9,453 bases of DNA from an uncultured Eubacterium sp. (GCA_910585745.1 CAJUFM010000092.1:1-9453), one strand, 5' to 3'. Counted from the first letter of the stretch, positions 1-6,753 are shown. Program-made: numbers and translations. The notes: generated by a model from the sequence alone, not told the origin.

Positions 1-468
1 TCCCTTTTTATCGTATCGATTGTATTAATGTCCTTTTTGGCGGGTTGGAATAGGGCAGGAGGGGTTTCTGACAGTGAGAAGACAAATTTCTCTACTAATG
101 AGGAAAGACGTACTTCTCCGGAATTATATGTAAAAGACTTTAAAGTAAAAAGCGGGGAAAAAAAAGATTTTGCAGAGTATCTCTCAGCGATGGACTTTGA
201 CCGGGGAGATCTCTCGGCCTGCATCCAGGTGGCAGAAAGGGATGTGAATGGAAGACGTATTTCGGAATACAAAAATATATTAGGGGGAAAGGGCGAAAGC
301 AGCTGGGGAAAACCAGGGATTTACCGTTATTTTGTCCGTGTCCGGAGTCCAGTCACCGGTAAAGTGACGGAAAAAAAGTTTCTGGTACTGGTAGATTACA
401 GCAGCATAGGGGGGAGTGGACAAAAACTACCCCGGGGAAATGAGGGAGATTATGAAAATGGTGATTGA
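1..468 (+). CDS. Membrane-anchored or secreted protein with an Ig-like domain (5' partial)
   Basis: The reading frame is open from the first base, so the true start lies upstream. An ATG at 28 is in frame but sits inside a hydrophobic stretch (visible residues 1-16), which reads as the tail of a signal peptide or membrane anchor. About 155 residues are visible. After a polar linker, residues ~43-132 have the pattern of bacterial surface Ig-like domains of the DUF5011/Cry22-like type: a 'V.SGE..DF' strand, then 'DFDRGDLS..I.V', then 'PGIYRYFVRVRSPVTGKV' and a final 'FLVLVD' strand. The end is a polar Gly/Glu/Asn-rich tail. It overlaps the next gene, so it belongs to the same operon. The role is inferred: an extracytoplasmic accessory of a pilus-like or surface apparatus. 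The domain call is by eye and moderately secure; no enzymatic motif is visible. Confidence 0.75.
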   Translation, partial: SLFIVSIVLMSFLAGWNRAGGVSDSEKTNFSTNEERRTSPELYVKDFKVKSGEKKDFAEYLSAMDFDRGDLSACIQVAERDVNGRRISEYKNILGGKGESSWGKPGIYRYFVRVRSPVTGKVTEKKFLVLVDYSSIGGSGQKLPRGNEGDYENGD

Positions 469-778
469 GCATTTTATAACATTTTTGCTTTTATTGATTT
501 TTATATGGATTGGAATTGCATATATTATACAAAATGTGTTATACTCCAGTGCCAGAGAATTTCATGGAAGTGTCGTGACGCAGGTGGAAAATAGTTATTT
601 TGACCAGGCTGTCATTGAAGACTGCAAAAAACGGGCAGAAAAGGCAGGATATGAACTAAAGGTACAAGTGTATGGGGAGGAAAATAAAAAGGATGCCAAG
701 GTTACTCTAGGATTCCGGTATGTCATACCATTGGCGGGAATTGTAAAAAAATATGAGATAGAGGGATATTCAAGATGA
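452..778 (+). CDS. Small pilin-like single-pass membrane protein (Tad/TadE-like locus)
   Basis: About 108 residues from the ATG at 452. A hydrophobic helix of ~20 residues near the N-terminus (FITFLLLLIFIWIG...) is followed by a soluble domain ending in 'RYVIPLAGIVKKYEIEGYSR'. This layout resembles TadE/minor-pilin and DUF4320-like proteins of clostridial Flp/Tad loci. Start choice: the frame extends upstream to a GTG at 416 and an ATG at 440, but the best ribosome site is GAGGGAG at 442-448. That site is spaced 9 bases from the ATG at 458 and 3 from the ATG at 452, so 458 is a serious alternative. The start overlaps the previous gene by 11-17 bases and the stop overlaps the next start as ATGA, indicating translational coupling. 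The pilus role is inferred from architecture only; no prepilin peptidase site is evident. Confidence 0.75.
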   Translation: MKMVIEHFITFLLLLIFIWIGIAYIIQNVLYSSAREFHGSVVTQVENSYFDQAVIEDCKKRAEKAGYELKVQVYGEENKKDAKVTLGFRYVIPLAGIVKKYEIEGYSR

Positions 779-1182
779 AATCAGTCATAGTTTCTTTTGT
801 ATGTATCAGCGCCATCCTGCTGGTTTTGGCGATACATACCGTAATCGATGGTAAGTCGGCTGCTTTGCAGGAGTTGGAAGATTCCCTGGCGGTGTCGGTG
901 TCACAGACGATGAAAGAAGTAATGGAACAGGAGAGTTATGGGATCCAGGATAAGAATGAGTTTATCGCTTCCTTTCTTCAGGCCCTGGTCATGAGGACAA
1001 ATTCCGATGTGGATATGACCGTGAATGTCATATCTGCTGACATGGAGCAGGGGCTTATGGATATCGAAGTGGCAGAAAAGATTTCTTTTCTTAATATGAA
1101 AGAAAAAGAAATTAAAGTGAGAAGAACGGTGATTTTTGAGAAAAATGAACACTCTGACCTGGTTCAAGCGCTGTCGAGCTGA
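775..1182 (+). CDS. Small membrane-anchored protein, last gene of the Tad-like operon
   Basis: 135 residues. A hydrophobic N-terminal helix (residues ~3-20) is followed by an extracytoplasmic domain of alternating helix and strand, with the strand-like stretches 'VDMTVNVISADM' (79-90) and 'KEIKVRRTVIFEK' (111-123). The start is coupled to the preceding gene by an ATGA overlap, and GAGGG at 761-765 is 9 bases upstream. It has the same size and topology as the preceding gene, as expected for minor-pilin-like or pilus accessory subunits. I do not recognise the family with certainty. The gene converges on the CorC-type transporter gene 54 bases downstream, and no clear terminator is visible in the gap. 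Confidence 0.78.
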   Translation: MKSVIVSFVCISAILLVLAIHTVIDGKSAALQELEDSLAVSVSQTMKEVMEQESYGIQDKNEFIASFLQALVMRTNSDVDMTVNVISADMEQGLMDIEVAEKISFLNMKEKEIKVRRTVIFEKNEHSDLVQALSS

Positions 1183-1236
1183 CACCATTCCGGATCAAAG
1201 TGTTCATAAGATCACAATATCTGTTAAGCTGGGAGA

Positions 1237-2550
1237 TCATTCTTCCTCTTCTTCCGGTTGAGGATGAATCAGAATATGAACTTTGTCTATACGGTTTTTT
1301 TCTGCTTCCAGTACCGTATATACAGCATAATCATCCTTTGCGCATTCTCCGGGATTTGGAAAATGTTCCAGAAGTTTGATGATGTGGCCGGAGATGGAAT
1401 CGTATTCATCCGATTCCAGTGGAATGCCTAAAAGTTCATTGACATCATCCAGCGGAGTAGATCCCAGAAGGATGTACTCATTTTCAGAGATATGCTGAAT
1501 TTCGTCTTCTTCATCTTCATCGTATTCATCACGGATCTCTCCTACAATCTCTTCGACCAGATCCTCCATGGTGATCAGACCGGAGAGAGCTCCATACTCA
1601 TCTAGGACAATGGTCATAGGAATGGATTCCTTACGCATTTCCATAAAAAGTTCTGACACATTTTTGTACTCATAAGTAATGTGTGCATCCCGGATCAGGT
1701 CTTTCAGGGAAAAATCTTTTTTGTCCCCTTTGTAGAATACAAAATCCTTTAAGTTTATGATCCCCACGATGTTGTCTATGGTCTCATCATAGACAGGCAT
1801 ACGCGCAAATTTGTTTTCTGTAAATTCGGAGAGGAGTTCATCATAGGAGATCGATAGTTCTACCATACAGATATCCAATCGTGGGATCATGACATCCTTT
1901 GCGATCGAATCACCAAAATCAACAATATTGGTGATCATTTTCCGCTCTTCGCTCTCAATGACACCCTCTTCGTGGCTTACATCCACAAAAGTCCGAAGTT
2001 CGTCTTCTGTAATTCCTTTTCCGGTTCCACTTGTGTCCACCCGGAGTATAAATAGGAAGAATACTACAAACTTATCAATGACAAAGATAACAGGGGTTAG
2101 AAGCTTTGTCAGGAGTAATATGGTCCGGCTGAAAGCAAGCGCCATTTTTTCAGCATTGATCGTAGCCATGGTTTTGGGCGAGATCTCACCAAAGATGAGG
2201 ATCAGGAAAGTCAGTATTCCGGTAGCGATACCAGCACCCAGGCTGGTATTGTTCTCAAGTCCCATCTGTTTGCAGATGGAAAAGGCAAGAGAAGTTGAAA
2301 TTGACGATGCTGAAAGGTTCACCACATTGTTGCATATGAGAATACAGCTCAGCATTTTCGACGGGTTTTCAAGAAGTTTTAACACTCTCATCGCCGCCTT
2401 GTTTTTTTCTTCTGCCAAAGCTCGCATTCTGAGTTTGTTTGAAGTTGTCAGTGCTGTCTCTGCCGACGAAAAAAAGGCAGATAAAAGCAGCAGAATAAAT
2501 ATGATAACAATGTTTAGCACGATAGAATTTGTCGCGTCACCGGGCTCCAA
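1237..2550 (-). CDS. CNNM/CorC (HlyC/CorC) family CBS-domain transporter
   Basis: 437 residues, full length for the family. Residues ~8-175 form the CNNM (DUF21) membrane domain with its hallmark motifs 'FFSSAETAL' (26-34), 'NNVVNLSASS' (74-83) and 'FGEISPKTMA' (120-129). Residues ~220-340 form a CBS pair (first part 'MIPRLDICMV', second part 'MTIVLDEYGALSGLITMEDLVEEIVGEI'). Residues ~352-430 form the CorC_HlyC (transporter-associated) domain. Family members are implicated in Mg2+ or other divalent-cation export; the substrate here is unknown. The acidic stretch 'DEYDEDEEDE' (341-350) and the EEEEE C-terminus are notable. The start codon is TTG at 2550, supported by a GGAG Shine-Dalgarno at 2563-2560, nine bases upstream. 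A consensus promoter and a structured ~120-nt leader precede it. Confidence 0.93.
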   Translation of the reverse strand: MEPGDATNSIVLNIVIIFILLLLSAFFSSAETALTTSNKLRMRALAEEKNKAAMRVLKLLENPSKMLSCILICNNVVNLSASSISTSLAFSICKQMGLENNTSLGAGIATGILTFLILIFGEISPKTMATINAEKMALAFSRTILLLTKLLTPVIFVIDKFVVFFLFILRVDTSGTGKGITEDELRTFVDVSHEEGVIESEERKMITNIVDFGDSIAKDVMIPRLDICMVELSISYDELLSEFTENKFARMPVYDETIDNIVGIINLKDFVFYKGDKKDFSLKDLIRDAHITYEYKNVSELFMEMRKESIPMTIVLDEYGALSGLITMEDLVEEIVGEIRDEYDEDEEDEIQHISENEYILLGSTPLDDVNELLGIPLESDEYDSISGHIIKLLEHFPNPGECAKDDYAVYTVLEAEKNRIDKVHILIHPQPEEEEE

Positions 2551-2616
2551 AAAAAATCACTCCAATCAAAAAATAATAAAAAGTATAGTATCAGGGGGAA
2601 TTGGTCTTTGTTTCTA

Positions 2617-2666
2617 GATACCTACGGATTGTTTCATTGCTGTGCAATTTCCGCAACCCTGGTATC
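2617..2666 (-). promoter_or_regulatory. Structured 5' leader hairpin upstream of the CorC-type gene
   Basis: Read on the minus strand, three nested helices stack into one 50-nt hairpin. P1 is GATACC (2666-2661) with GGTATC (2622-2617). P2 is GGGTTG (2659-2654) with CAATCC (2631-2626) and includes one G-U pair. P3 is ATTGC (2648-2644) with GCAAT (2640-2636), closed by an ACA loop. Purine-rich internal loops (CGGAA and GAAA) separate P2 and P3. The plus-strand version has a mismatch where the minus RNA has the wobble, which fits function as minus-strand RNA. It begins about five bases after the predicted transcription start. No T-run follows directly, so it is not a simple terminator. It could be a stabilising 5' stem or part of a cis-regulatory RNA; I do not recognise a named riboswitch class. 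Confidence 0.55.
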
Positions 2667-2677
2667 ATCATAGTACT

Positions 2678-2706
2678 ATTGTATTGGAAAAGACAGGTTT
2701 TGTCAA
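2678..2706 (-). promoter_or_regulatory. Consensus sigma-A promoter of the CorC-type gene
   Basis: On the minus strand the -35 box TTGACA lies at 2706-2701 and the -10 box TACAAT at 2683-2678, with a 17-bp spacer. Transcription should begin near 2671, leaving a leader of about 120 bases before the TTG start. The -35 box begins one base beyond the stop codon of the upstream ABC-F gene, so the downstream gene has its own promoter as well as possible read-through. Confidence 0.85.
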
Positions 2707-2707
2707 A

Positions 2708-4318
2708 TTAACTTAATGCCTGACGTTTTCTCGCCATTTCGTCGCTGTCCAGATATTCATCATAAGTAGTCACCTTGTCGATCATTCCATTCGGGGTGAG
2801 CTCAATGATACGGTTTGCTATGGTCTGGATAAACTGATGGTCCTGGGAAGTAAAGAGGACAATTCCAGGGAACTTGATCAGTCCGTTGTTGACGGACGTG
2901 ATGGATTCCATATCCAGATGGTTGGTGGGCTCATCCATAATGAGGGCATTGGCCCCCAGCATCATCATCTTGGAGAGCATGACTCTCACCTTTTCACCAC
3001 CAGAGAGGACATTTACTTTTTTCAATCCGTCATCGCCGGAAAACAGCATGCGTCCCAGGAAACCACGGACATAAGTGGCATCCTTTTCCGGGGAATACGG
3101 CATCAGCCAGTCTACAATAGTATCTGTTCCGGCAAAATCCTTGGTGTTGTCCTTCGGGAAATATGCCTGGCTGGTAGTGATCCCCCATTTATAGTCGCCT
3201 TCGTCTGGCTCCATTTCGCCAGCAAGGATCTGGAAAAGAGTGGTGGAAGCGATGCCATAGGAGCCTACAAAAGCAATCTTATCGTCGTGTCCAACGGTGA
3301 AAGAAATATTGTCAAGCACTTTCTCGCCATCGATGGTTTTGGAAAGATTTGTTACAGTCAAAACTTCATTTCCAATCTCACGATCCGGCTTGAAATCTAC
3401 ATAAGGATATTTTCTGCTGGAAGGGCGAAGGGTATCAAGTTCAATTTTTTCCAGGGCGCGTTTACGGGAGGTTGCCTGTTTGGATTTGGAAGCATTGGCA
3501 CTGAAACGCTGGATAAATTCCTGAAGTTCCTTGATCTTTTCTTCTTTCTTTTTATTGGCTTCCTTCATCTGTTTGATCATAAGCTGGCTGGATTCATACC
3601 AGAAATCATAGTTGCCGGCATAAAGCTGCATCTTTGCGTAGTCGATATCCACCGTATGGGTACAAACTTTATTAAGAAAATATCGGTCATGGGAGACTAC
3701 AATAATTGTATTATCAAAATTAATGAGAAATTCTTCCAGCCACCGGATCGCATCCAGATCCAGGTGGTTGGTTGGCTCATCCAGTAAAAGGATATCTGGG
3801 TTGCCGAACAGGGCTCTTGCCAGAAGTACTTTGACTTTTTCACTTCCGGATAATTCACTCATCTGTTTGTAATGGAGTTCTGTATCTATGTTAAGTCCAT
3901 TGAGAAGAGTGGCAGCATCGGATTCTGCCTCCCAGCCGTTCATCGTGGCAAAGTCTGCCTCTAGTTCGCTGGCGCGGATCCCATCTTCCTCAGTGAAATC
4001 TTCTTTTGCATAAATCGCGTCCTTTTCCTTCATAATATCATAGAGACGCTGATTTCCCATGATGACAGTATCCAGAACGAGGCAGTCATCATATTTAAAA
4101 TGATCCTGTTCCAAAACGGAAAGACGCTCGCCGGGTGTAATAATGATCTCACCCTGGGTAGGTTCCAGTTCTCCGGAAAGGATTTTTAAAAAAGTGGATT
4201 TGCCGGCGCCATTGGCACCAATGATACCATAGCAGTTCCCTTCGGTAAATTTTATATTGACTTCTTCAAAAAGCGCTTTTTTGCCAAAACGCAGTGTTAC
4301 ATTGCTAGCCTGAATCAT
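2708..4318 (-). CDS. ykpA: ABC-F family ATPase, YkpA/YbiT type
   Basis: 536 residues with two ATP-binding cassettes and no membrane segments, the ABC-F layout; ABC-F proteins act on the ribosome E site as translation factors. NBD1 has Walker A GANGAGKST (34-42), signature LSGSEK (156-161), Walker B 'DILLLDEPTNHLD' (175-187) and switch SHD (209-211). The interdomain linker (~240-310) is rich in Lys/Glu and carries 'RFSANASKSKQATSRKR', typical of the YkpA/YbiT group. NBD2 keeps signature LSGGEK (438-443) and Walker B 'ALIMDEPTNHLD' (458-469). Its Walker A reads GSYGIASTT (352-360) without the lysine, and the switch reads SQD (491-493) instead of SHD. The start ATG has a GGAGG site six bases upstream (4329-4325). 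No terminator follows; the promoter of the CorC-type gene abuts the stop. Antibiotic resistance function is unlikely for this subgroup. Confidence 0.94.
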   Translation of the reverse strand: MIQASNVTLRFGKKALFEEVNIKFTEGNCYGIIGANGAGKSTFLKILSGELEPTQGEIIITPGERLSVLEQDHFKYDDCLVLDTVIMGNQRLYDIMKEKDAIYAKEDFTEEDGIRASELEADFATMNGWEAESDAATLLNGLNIDTELHYKQMSELSGSEKVKVLLARALFGNPDILLLDEPTNHLDLDAIRWLEEFLINFDNTIIVVSHDRYFLNKVCTHTVDIDYAKMQLYAGNYDFWYESSQLMIKQMKEANKKKEEKIKELQEFIQRFSANASKSKQATSRKRALEKIELDTLRPSSRKYPYVDFKPDREIGNEVLTVTNLSKTIDGEKVLDNISFTVGHDDKIAFVGSYGIASTTLFQILAGEMEPDEGDYKWGITTSQAYFPKDNTKDFAGTDTIVDWLMPYSPEKDATYVRGFLGRMLFSGDDGLKKVNVLSGGEKVRVMLSKMMMLGANALIMDEPTNHLDMESITSVNNGLIKFPGIVLFTSQDHQFIQTIANRIIELTPNGMIDKVTTYDEYLDSDEMARKRQALS

Positions 4319-4366
4319 TTTTTTCCTCCATCACAATTCTTTATATATTTTACATTAACACTCACT

Positions 4367-4394
4367 ATTTTACTAGAAAACTGTGATTTTGCAA
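4367..4394 (-). promoter_or_regulatory. Probable promoter of the ABC-F gene
   Basis: On the minus strand TTGCAA (4394-4389) and TAAAAT (4372-4367) are separated by 16 bp, placing the start of transcription near 4360 and giving a ~40-base leader. The -35 match is partial, so the call is moderate. Confidence 0.55.
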
Positions 4395-4426
4395 GCATTT
4401 TTGTAATATTTGCGATTCTTTTTCAC

Positions 4427-4455
4427 TTGTGATTGCATTTCAACTATGCTAAAAT
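4427..4455 (+). promoter_or_regulatory. Probable extended -10 promoter of the GH13-like gene
   Basis: TTGTGA (4427-4432), a 17-bp spacer and TAAAAT (4450-4455), with the extended -10 TG at 4447-4448. It faces the coding region at 4490 and implies a leader of about 30 bases. A 10-bp palindrome TCACTTGTGA (4423-4432) overlaps the -35 box and might be a regulator half-site, but it is short. Confidence 0.6.
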
Positions 4456-4489
4456 AAAGCTGTGGCAGTCAGTAGAATAACAATTAAGG

Positions 4490-6286
4490 ATGACAGAATG
4501 GATGAATGCGATTGAAAATGGACAATTTACGATAAAAAAAGCGAGTAATGTAAGAGAGGGAGTTTTTCTTTCGGAATCCAGGAAAAGTGCTGAGATCACG
4601 ATCTGGTGCAGGGATGCAAAGACATGCAAGTTCTGCCTGTATGAAGAAAATAAGCTGCGCCATAAGATACCGATGTTTTCCATGAAGGAAATGGGAGCAC
4701 CGGATCTGTTCAGTGTGCGGTTGGAGGGACAGGGATTAGCAGATTTTTTAAATCGTTTTGAATATACTTTTGAGGCGGACCGACGGATTGTAAACGATCC
4801 ATTTATGCGTGCTGCGGCGGGGAGAGATGTATTTGGTAAAAAGCCGGGGAAGCTCAGAGGACGGTTTTGCCTGGAAGCCTTTGACTGGAGTGGTGAGAAC
4901 AGGGTTTCCATCCCTTACGAGGATATGATTTTGTACCAATGTCATTTGCGGGGTTATACCAGACACAGCAGTTCAGGAGTGAAACATCCAGGAACCTTTG
5001 CCGGGTTTTGTGAAAAGATACCTTATATGAAAGAGCTGGGAGTGAATACCGTATTATTTCTTCCTCTTTACGATTTTAATGAGCGGATGTATGCGGATGA
5101 GAAAAAAATCAATTACTGGGGATATACCGGGGATGCCTGCTATTTTGCCCCTAAAGCCTCCTATGCGGTGGAAGGTGCGGATGCCGTGGGGGAAATGAAG
5201 CAGATGGTTAAAATGCTGCATCAAAACGGCATGAATCTTTTTCTTGACATGCATTTTGTGGACCGCTCTCCTGAATTTATACTGAGATGTCTGGTATACT
5301 ATGTGACAGAATTTCATGTAGATGGTTTTCTGGTCAACTCGGACGTGGTCTCGGAGGAATGGCTTCTGGCAGACCCGTTTCTTCGGAATTGTAAATTTTT
5401 GAGCAGTCATTGGAAAAAGGTAAAACGGGTGGGCGGAGAAAGGAAGTTTGCCCGGTTTAATGATGAATATATGACCGTGGCAAGACGGTATCTAAAGAGC
5501 GATGAAGGCCAGGTGGGAGATTTTTACCAGTGTTTCCGCAAGGATGAGGAGGAGATAGGCCGGATTCATTATATCACACAGAAAAATGGATTTACACTGC
5601 GGGATCTGGTTTCCTATGATGTGAAGCACAATGAGCCAAATGGTGAGAGGAACTCGGATGGCACGGAATTTAATTACAGCTGGAATTGTGGTCAGGAGGG
5701 AGTGAGCCGCAAAAGAGTGGTGAACCAGATGCGGATGCGGCAGACAAAGAATGCATTCTGTATGTTGTTTTTGGGACTTGCCACACCCATGCTTTTAGCA
5801 GGGGATGAGTTTGGCAGGAGCCAGAAGGGAAATAATAATGCCTATTGCCAGGATAATGCTTCTACCTGGCTGGACTGGAGCCTGCTTGAAAAAAATCAGA
5901 AGATTTATGATTTTTGTCATCGACTGATCCAGTTCCGAAAAGATCATCTGCTCTACCAGCACCATGATGTTTTGAGTGGAATGGATACGCTGGGAATAGG
6001 GGCGCCAGGAGTGTCCTGTCATGGAATTGAACCCTGGGAGGCAAATTTTTCATATTACAGCAGGGAAGTTGGAATTTTGTTTTATGGGTCCTACTATGGC
6101 GGAAAATCTTTATATATGGTGTTTAATTTTCACTGGGATGCCCATGAATTTTATCTCCCGGTGATCAATGCGACGAAAAAATGGAACGTGATCCTGGATA
6201 CGGACGATGAAAAGCAGAAAAAAAGCAATCTGAAAAAATATATGGTTTCACCGCGATCTGTGGTGGTGTTTGAGAGTATGGAATAA
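4490..6286 (+). CDS. GH13 glycogen-debranching/isoamylase-like protein with degenerate active site
   Basis: 598 residues. Residues ~10-115 resemble a CBM48-type N-terminal domain ending in the 'VNDPFMRAAAGRDVFG' joint. Residues ~145-490 are the GH13 barrel of the GlgX/isoamylase/pullulanase group: 'ILYQCHLRGYTRHSSSGV' (147-164), 'EKIPYMKELGVNTVLFLPLYDF' spread over 175-196, 'INYWGYTGDACYFAPKASY' (207-225), 'DLVSYDVKHNEPNGERNSDG' (372-391), 'SWNCGQEG' (397-404) and 'LLAGDEFGRSQKGNNNAYCQ' (435-454). A C-terminal beta domain follows. The catalytic positions are all replaced. The nucleophile motif 'GFRFD' reads GFLVN (N283). The acid/base motif 'AEPW' reads SSHW (S306). The 'HDG' of region IV reads KNG (365-367). 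Region I 'NH' reads VD (257-258). Hydrolysis is therefore unlikely; a glycogen-binding or regulatory role is inferred. An alternative start is the ATG at 4502, eleven bases after AAGGA (4486-4490). Confidence 0.9.
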   Translation: MTEWMNAIENGQFTIKKASNVREGVFLSESRKSAEITIWCRDAKTCKFCLYEENKLRHKIPMFSMKEMGAPDLFSVRLEGQGLADFLNRFEYTFEADRRIVNDPFMRAAAGRDVFGKKPGKLRGRFCLEAFDWSGENRVSIPYEDMILYQCHLRGYTRHSSSGVKHPGTFAGFCEKIPYMKELGVNTVLFLPLYDFNERMYADEKKINYWGYTGDACYFAPKASYAVEGADAVGEMKQMVKMLHQNGMNLFLDMHFVDRSPEFILRCLVYYVTEFHVDGFLVNSDVVSEEWLLADPFLRNCKFLSSHWKKVKRVGGERKFARFNDEYMTVARRYLKSDEGQVGDFYQCFRKDEEEIGRIHYITQKNGFTLRDLVSYDVKHNEPNGERNSDGTEFNYSWNCGQEGVSRKRVVNQMRMRQTKNAFCMLFLGLATPMLLAGDEFGRSQKGNNNAYCQDNASTWLDWSLLEKNQKIYDFCHRLIQFRKDHLLYQHHDVLSGMDTLGIGAPGVSCHGIEPWEANFSYYSREVGILFYGSYYGGKSLYMVFNFHWDAHEFYLPVINATKKWNVILDTDDEKQKKSNLKKYMVSPRSVVVFESME

Positions 6287-6360
6287 AAGTCCGGCTGATA
6301 AATATAAATACGGATGTTAAAATCTACTACTGGAAAACTGTACCACAATAGGGAACTTCC

Positions 6361-6406
6361 TTTAAAAAAAGAAAAGCGCCAGATTCTGCAGGTTCTGACG
6401 CTTTTC
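6361..6406 (-). terminator. Rho-independent terminator of the cysteine-rich small gene
   Basis: A 13-bp stem pairs GAAAAGCGCCAGA (6371-6383) with TCTGACGCTTTTC (6394-6406) around a 10-nt loop. On the minus strand the one imperfect position becomes a G-U pair and the stem is followed by seven T (6370-6364), so it terminates minus-strand transcription from the gene at 6652-6458. On the plus strand the pair is a C-A mismatch and only four T's lie at the stem base, so it would be at most a weak terminator for the GH13-like gene ending at 6286. The rest of 6287-6457 shows no gene; a small stem GTCCG/CGGAC lies at 6410-6429. Confidence 0.8.
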
Positions 6407-6457
6407 TCTGTCCGACAGCATAGCCGGACGACTCGTTCTGGTCCGCGAAGCGTAATG

Positions 6458-6652
6458 CTACATAAAGTTGTGGTCAGCTGCGATCGGGTCAAACAGATCC
6501 AGTTTACAGTGTTTGTTTTCTGAGAAATGTTTGCAGGTCGTACAGGAAACCTCCACATCACCAGATTTATTAGTACACTTACAGCAGTCTTTAACGGCAT
6601 AAGAACTGCAGTTTTTTGCTACATTTTTATAGGTTGATTCACTTGCTCTCAT
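6458..6652 (-). CDS. Small cysteine-rich protein of unknown function
   Basis: 64 residues with seven cysteines at 15, 23, 24, 26, 37, 40 and 49: a 'DCCKC' cluster (22-26), then 'CTTCKHF' (37-43), then 'KHCKLDLFDPI' (48-58). CxxC-type spacing (C37/C40, C24/C26) suggests a metal-binding mini-protein such as a zinc ribbon-like fold; this is inference. There is no signal peptide or membrane segment. The start is the ATG at 6652 with a strong AAAGGAG (6667-6661) eight bases upstream; the frame continues further upstream (to 6739) but without a comparable ribosome site. A terminator follows. It is divergent from the DUF5721-like gene, with a 17-bp palindrome in between. I believe similar short proteins occur in Lachnospiraceae but cannot name a family. 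No radical-SAM or export genes adjoin it, so a RiPP precursor role has no support. Confidence 0.82.
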   Translation of the reverse strand: MRASESTYKNVAKNCSSYAVKDCCKCTNKSGDVEVSCTTCKHFSENKHCKLDLFDPIAADHNFM

Positions 6653-6681
6653 AGTGTTTTCTCCTTTCTGTATATAAATTG

Positions 6682-6698
6682 TGACGTCGGTTACGTCA
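6682..6698. promoter_or_regulatory. Perfect inverted repeat (operator-like) in a divergent intergenic region
   Basis: TGACGT (6682-6687), a 5-bp spacer CGGTT and ACGTCA (6693-6698). It sits between the divergent cysteine-rich gene (start 6652) and the DUF5721-like gene (start 6754), next to A/T-rich TATATAAATT and TAAATATT stretches that could supply -10 boxes. Symmetry and position suggest a dimeric regulator site. In minus-strand RNA it could instead be a small hairpin ahead of the ribosome site. I cannot match it to a named regulator. Confidence 0.55.
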
Positions 6699-6753
6699 TA
6701 AATATTGTCTCCAGAAACAACAAATTTATTCGGGATCAAAGAGGTGTGCAGTG

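Noticed and set aside
1889..2617. 242-codon plus-strand open frame opposite the CorC-type gene
   Set aside because: It lies antisense to a gene with clear domain motifs. Its translation shows no domain pattern and it has no convincing ribosome site.
2551..2678. Known Mg2+ (M-box) or fluoride riboswitch in the CorC-type leader
   Set aside because: The conserved core sequences of these classes, as I know them, are absent and the leader is short for an M-box. Only an unnamed hairpin can be supported.
2837..3787. 316-codon plus-strand open frame opposite the ABC-F gene
   Set aside because: It is a shadow of the conserved ABC-F frame on the other strand, with a low-complexity translation and no family resemblance.
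6289..6429. 8-bp inverted repeat GTCCGGCT (6289-6296) / AGCCGGAC (6422-6429) around the terminator
   Set aside because: The repeat is short and 125 bases apart, so it could arise by chance. No transposon, target duplication or gene lies between the arms.
6458..6652. SCIFF/ranthipeptide precursor interpretation of the cysteine-rich ORF
   Set aside because: The cysteine spacing does not match the SCIFF pattern I know and no radical-SAM maturase gene is adjacent.
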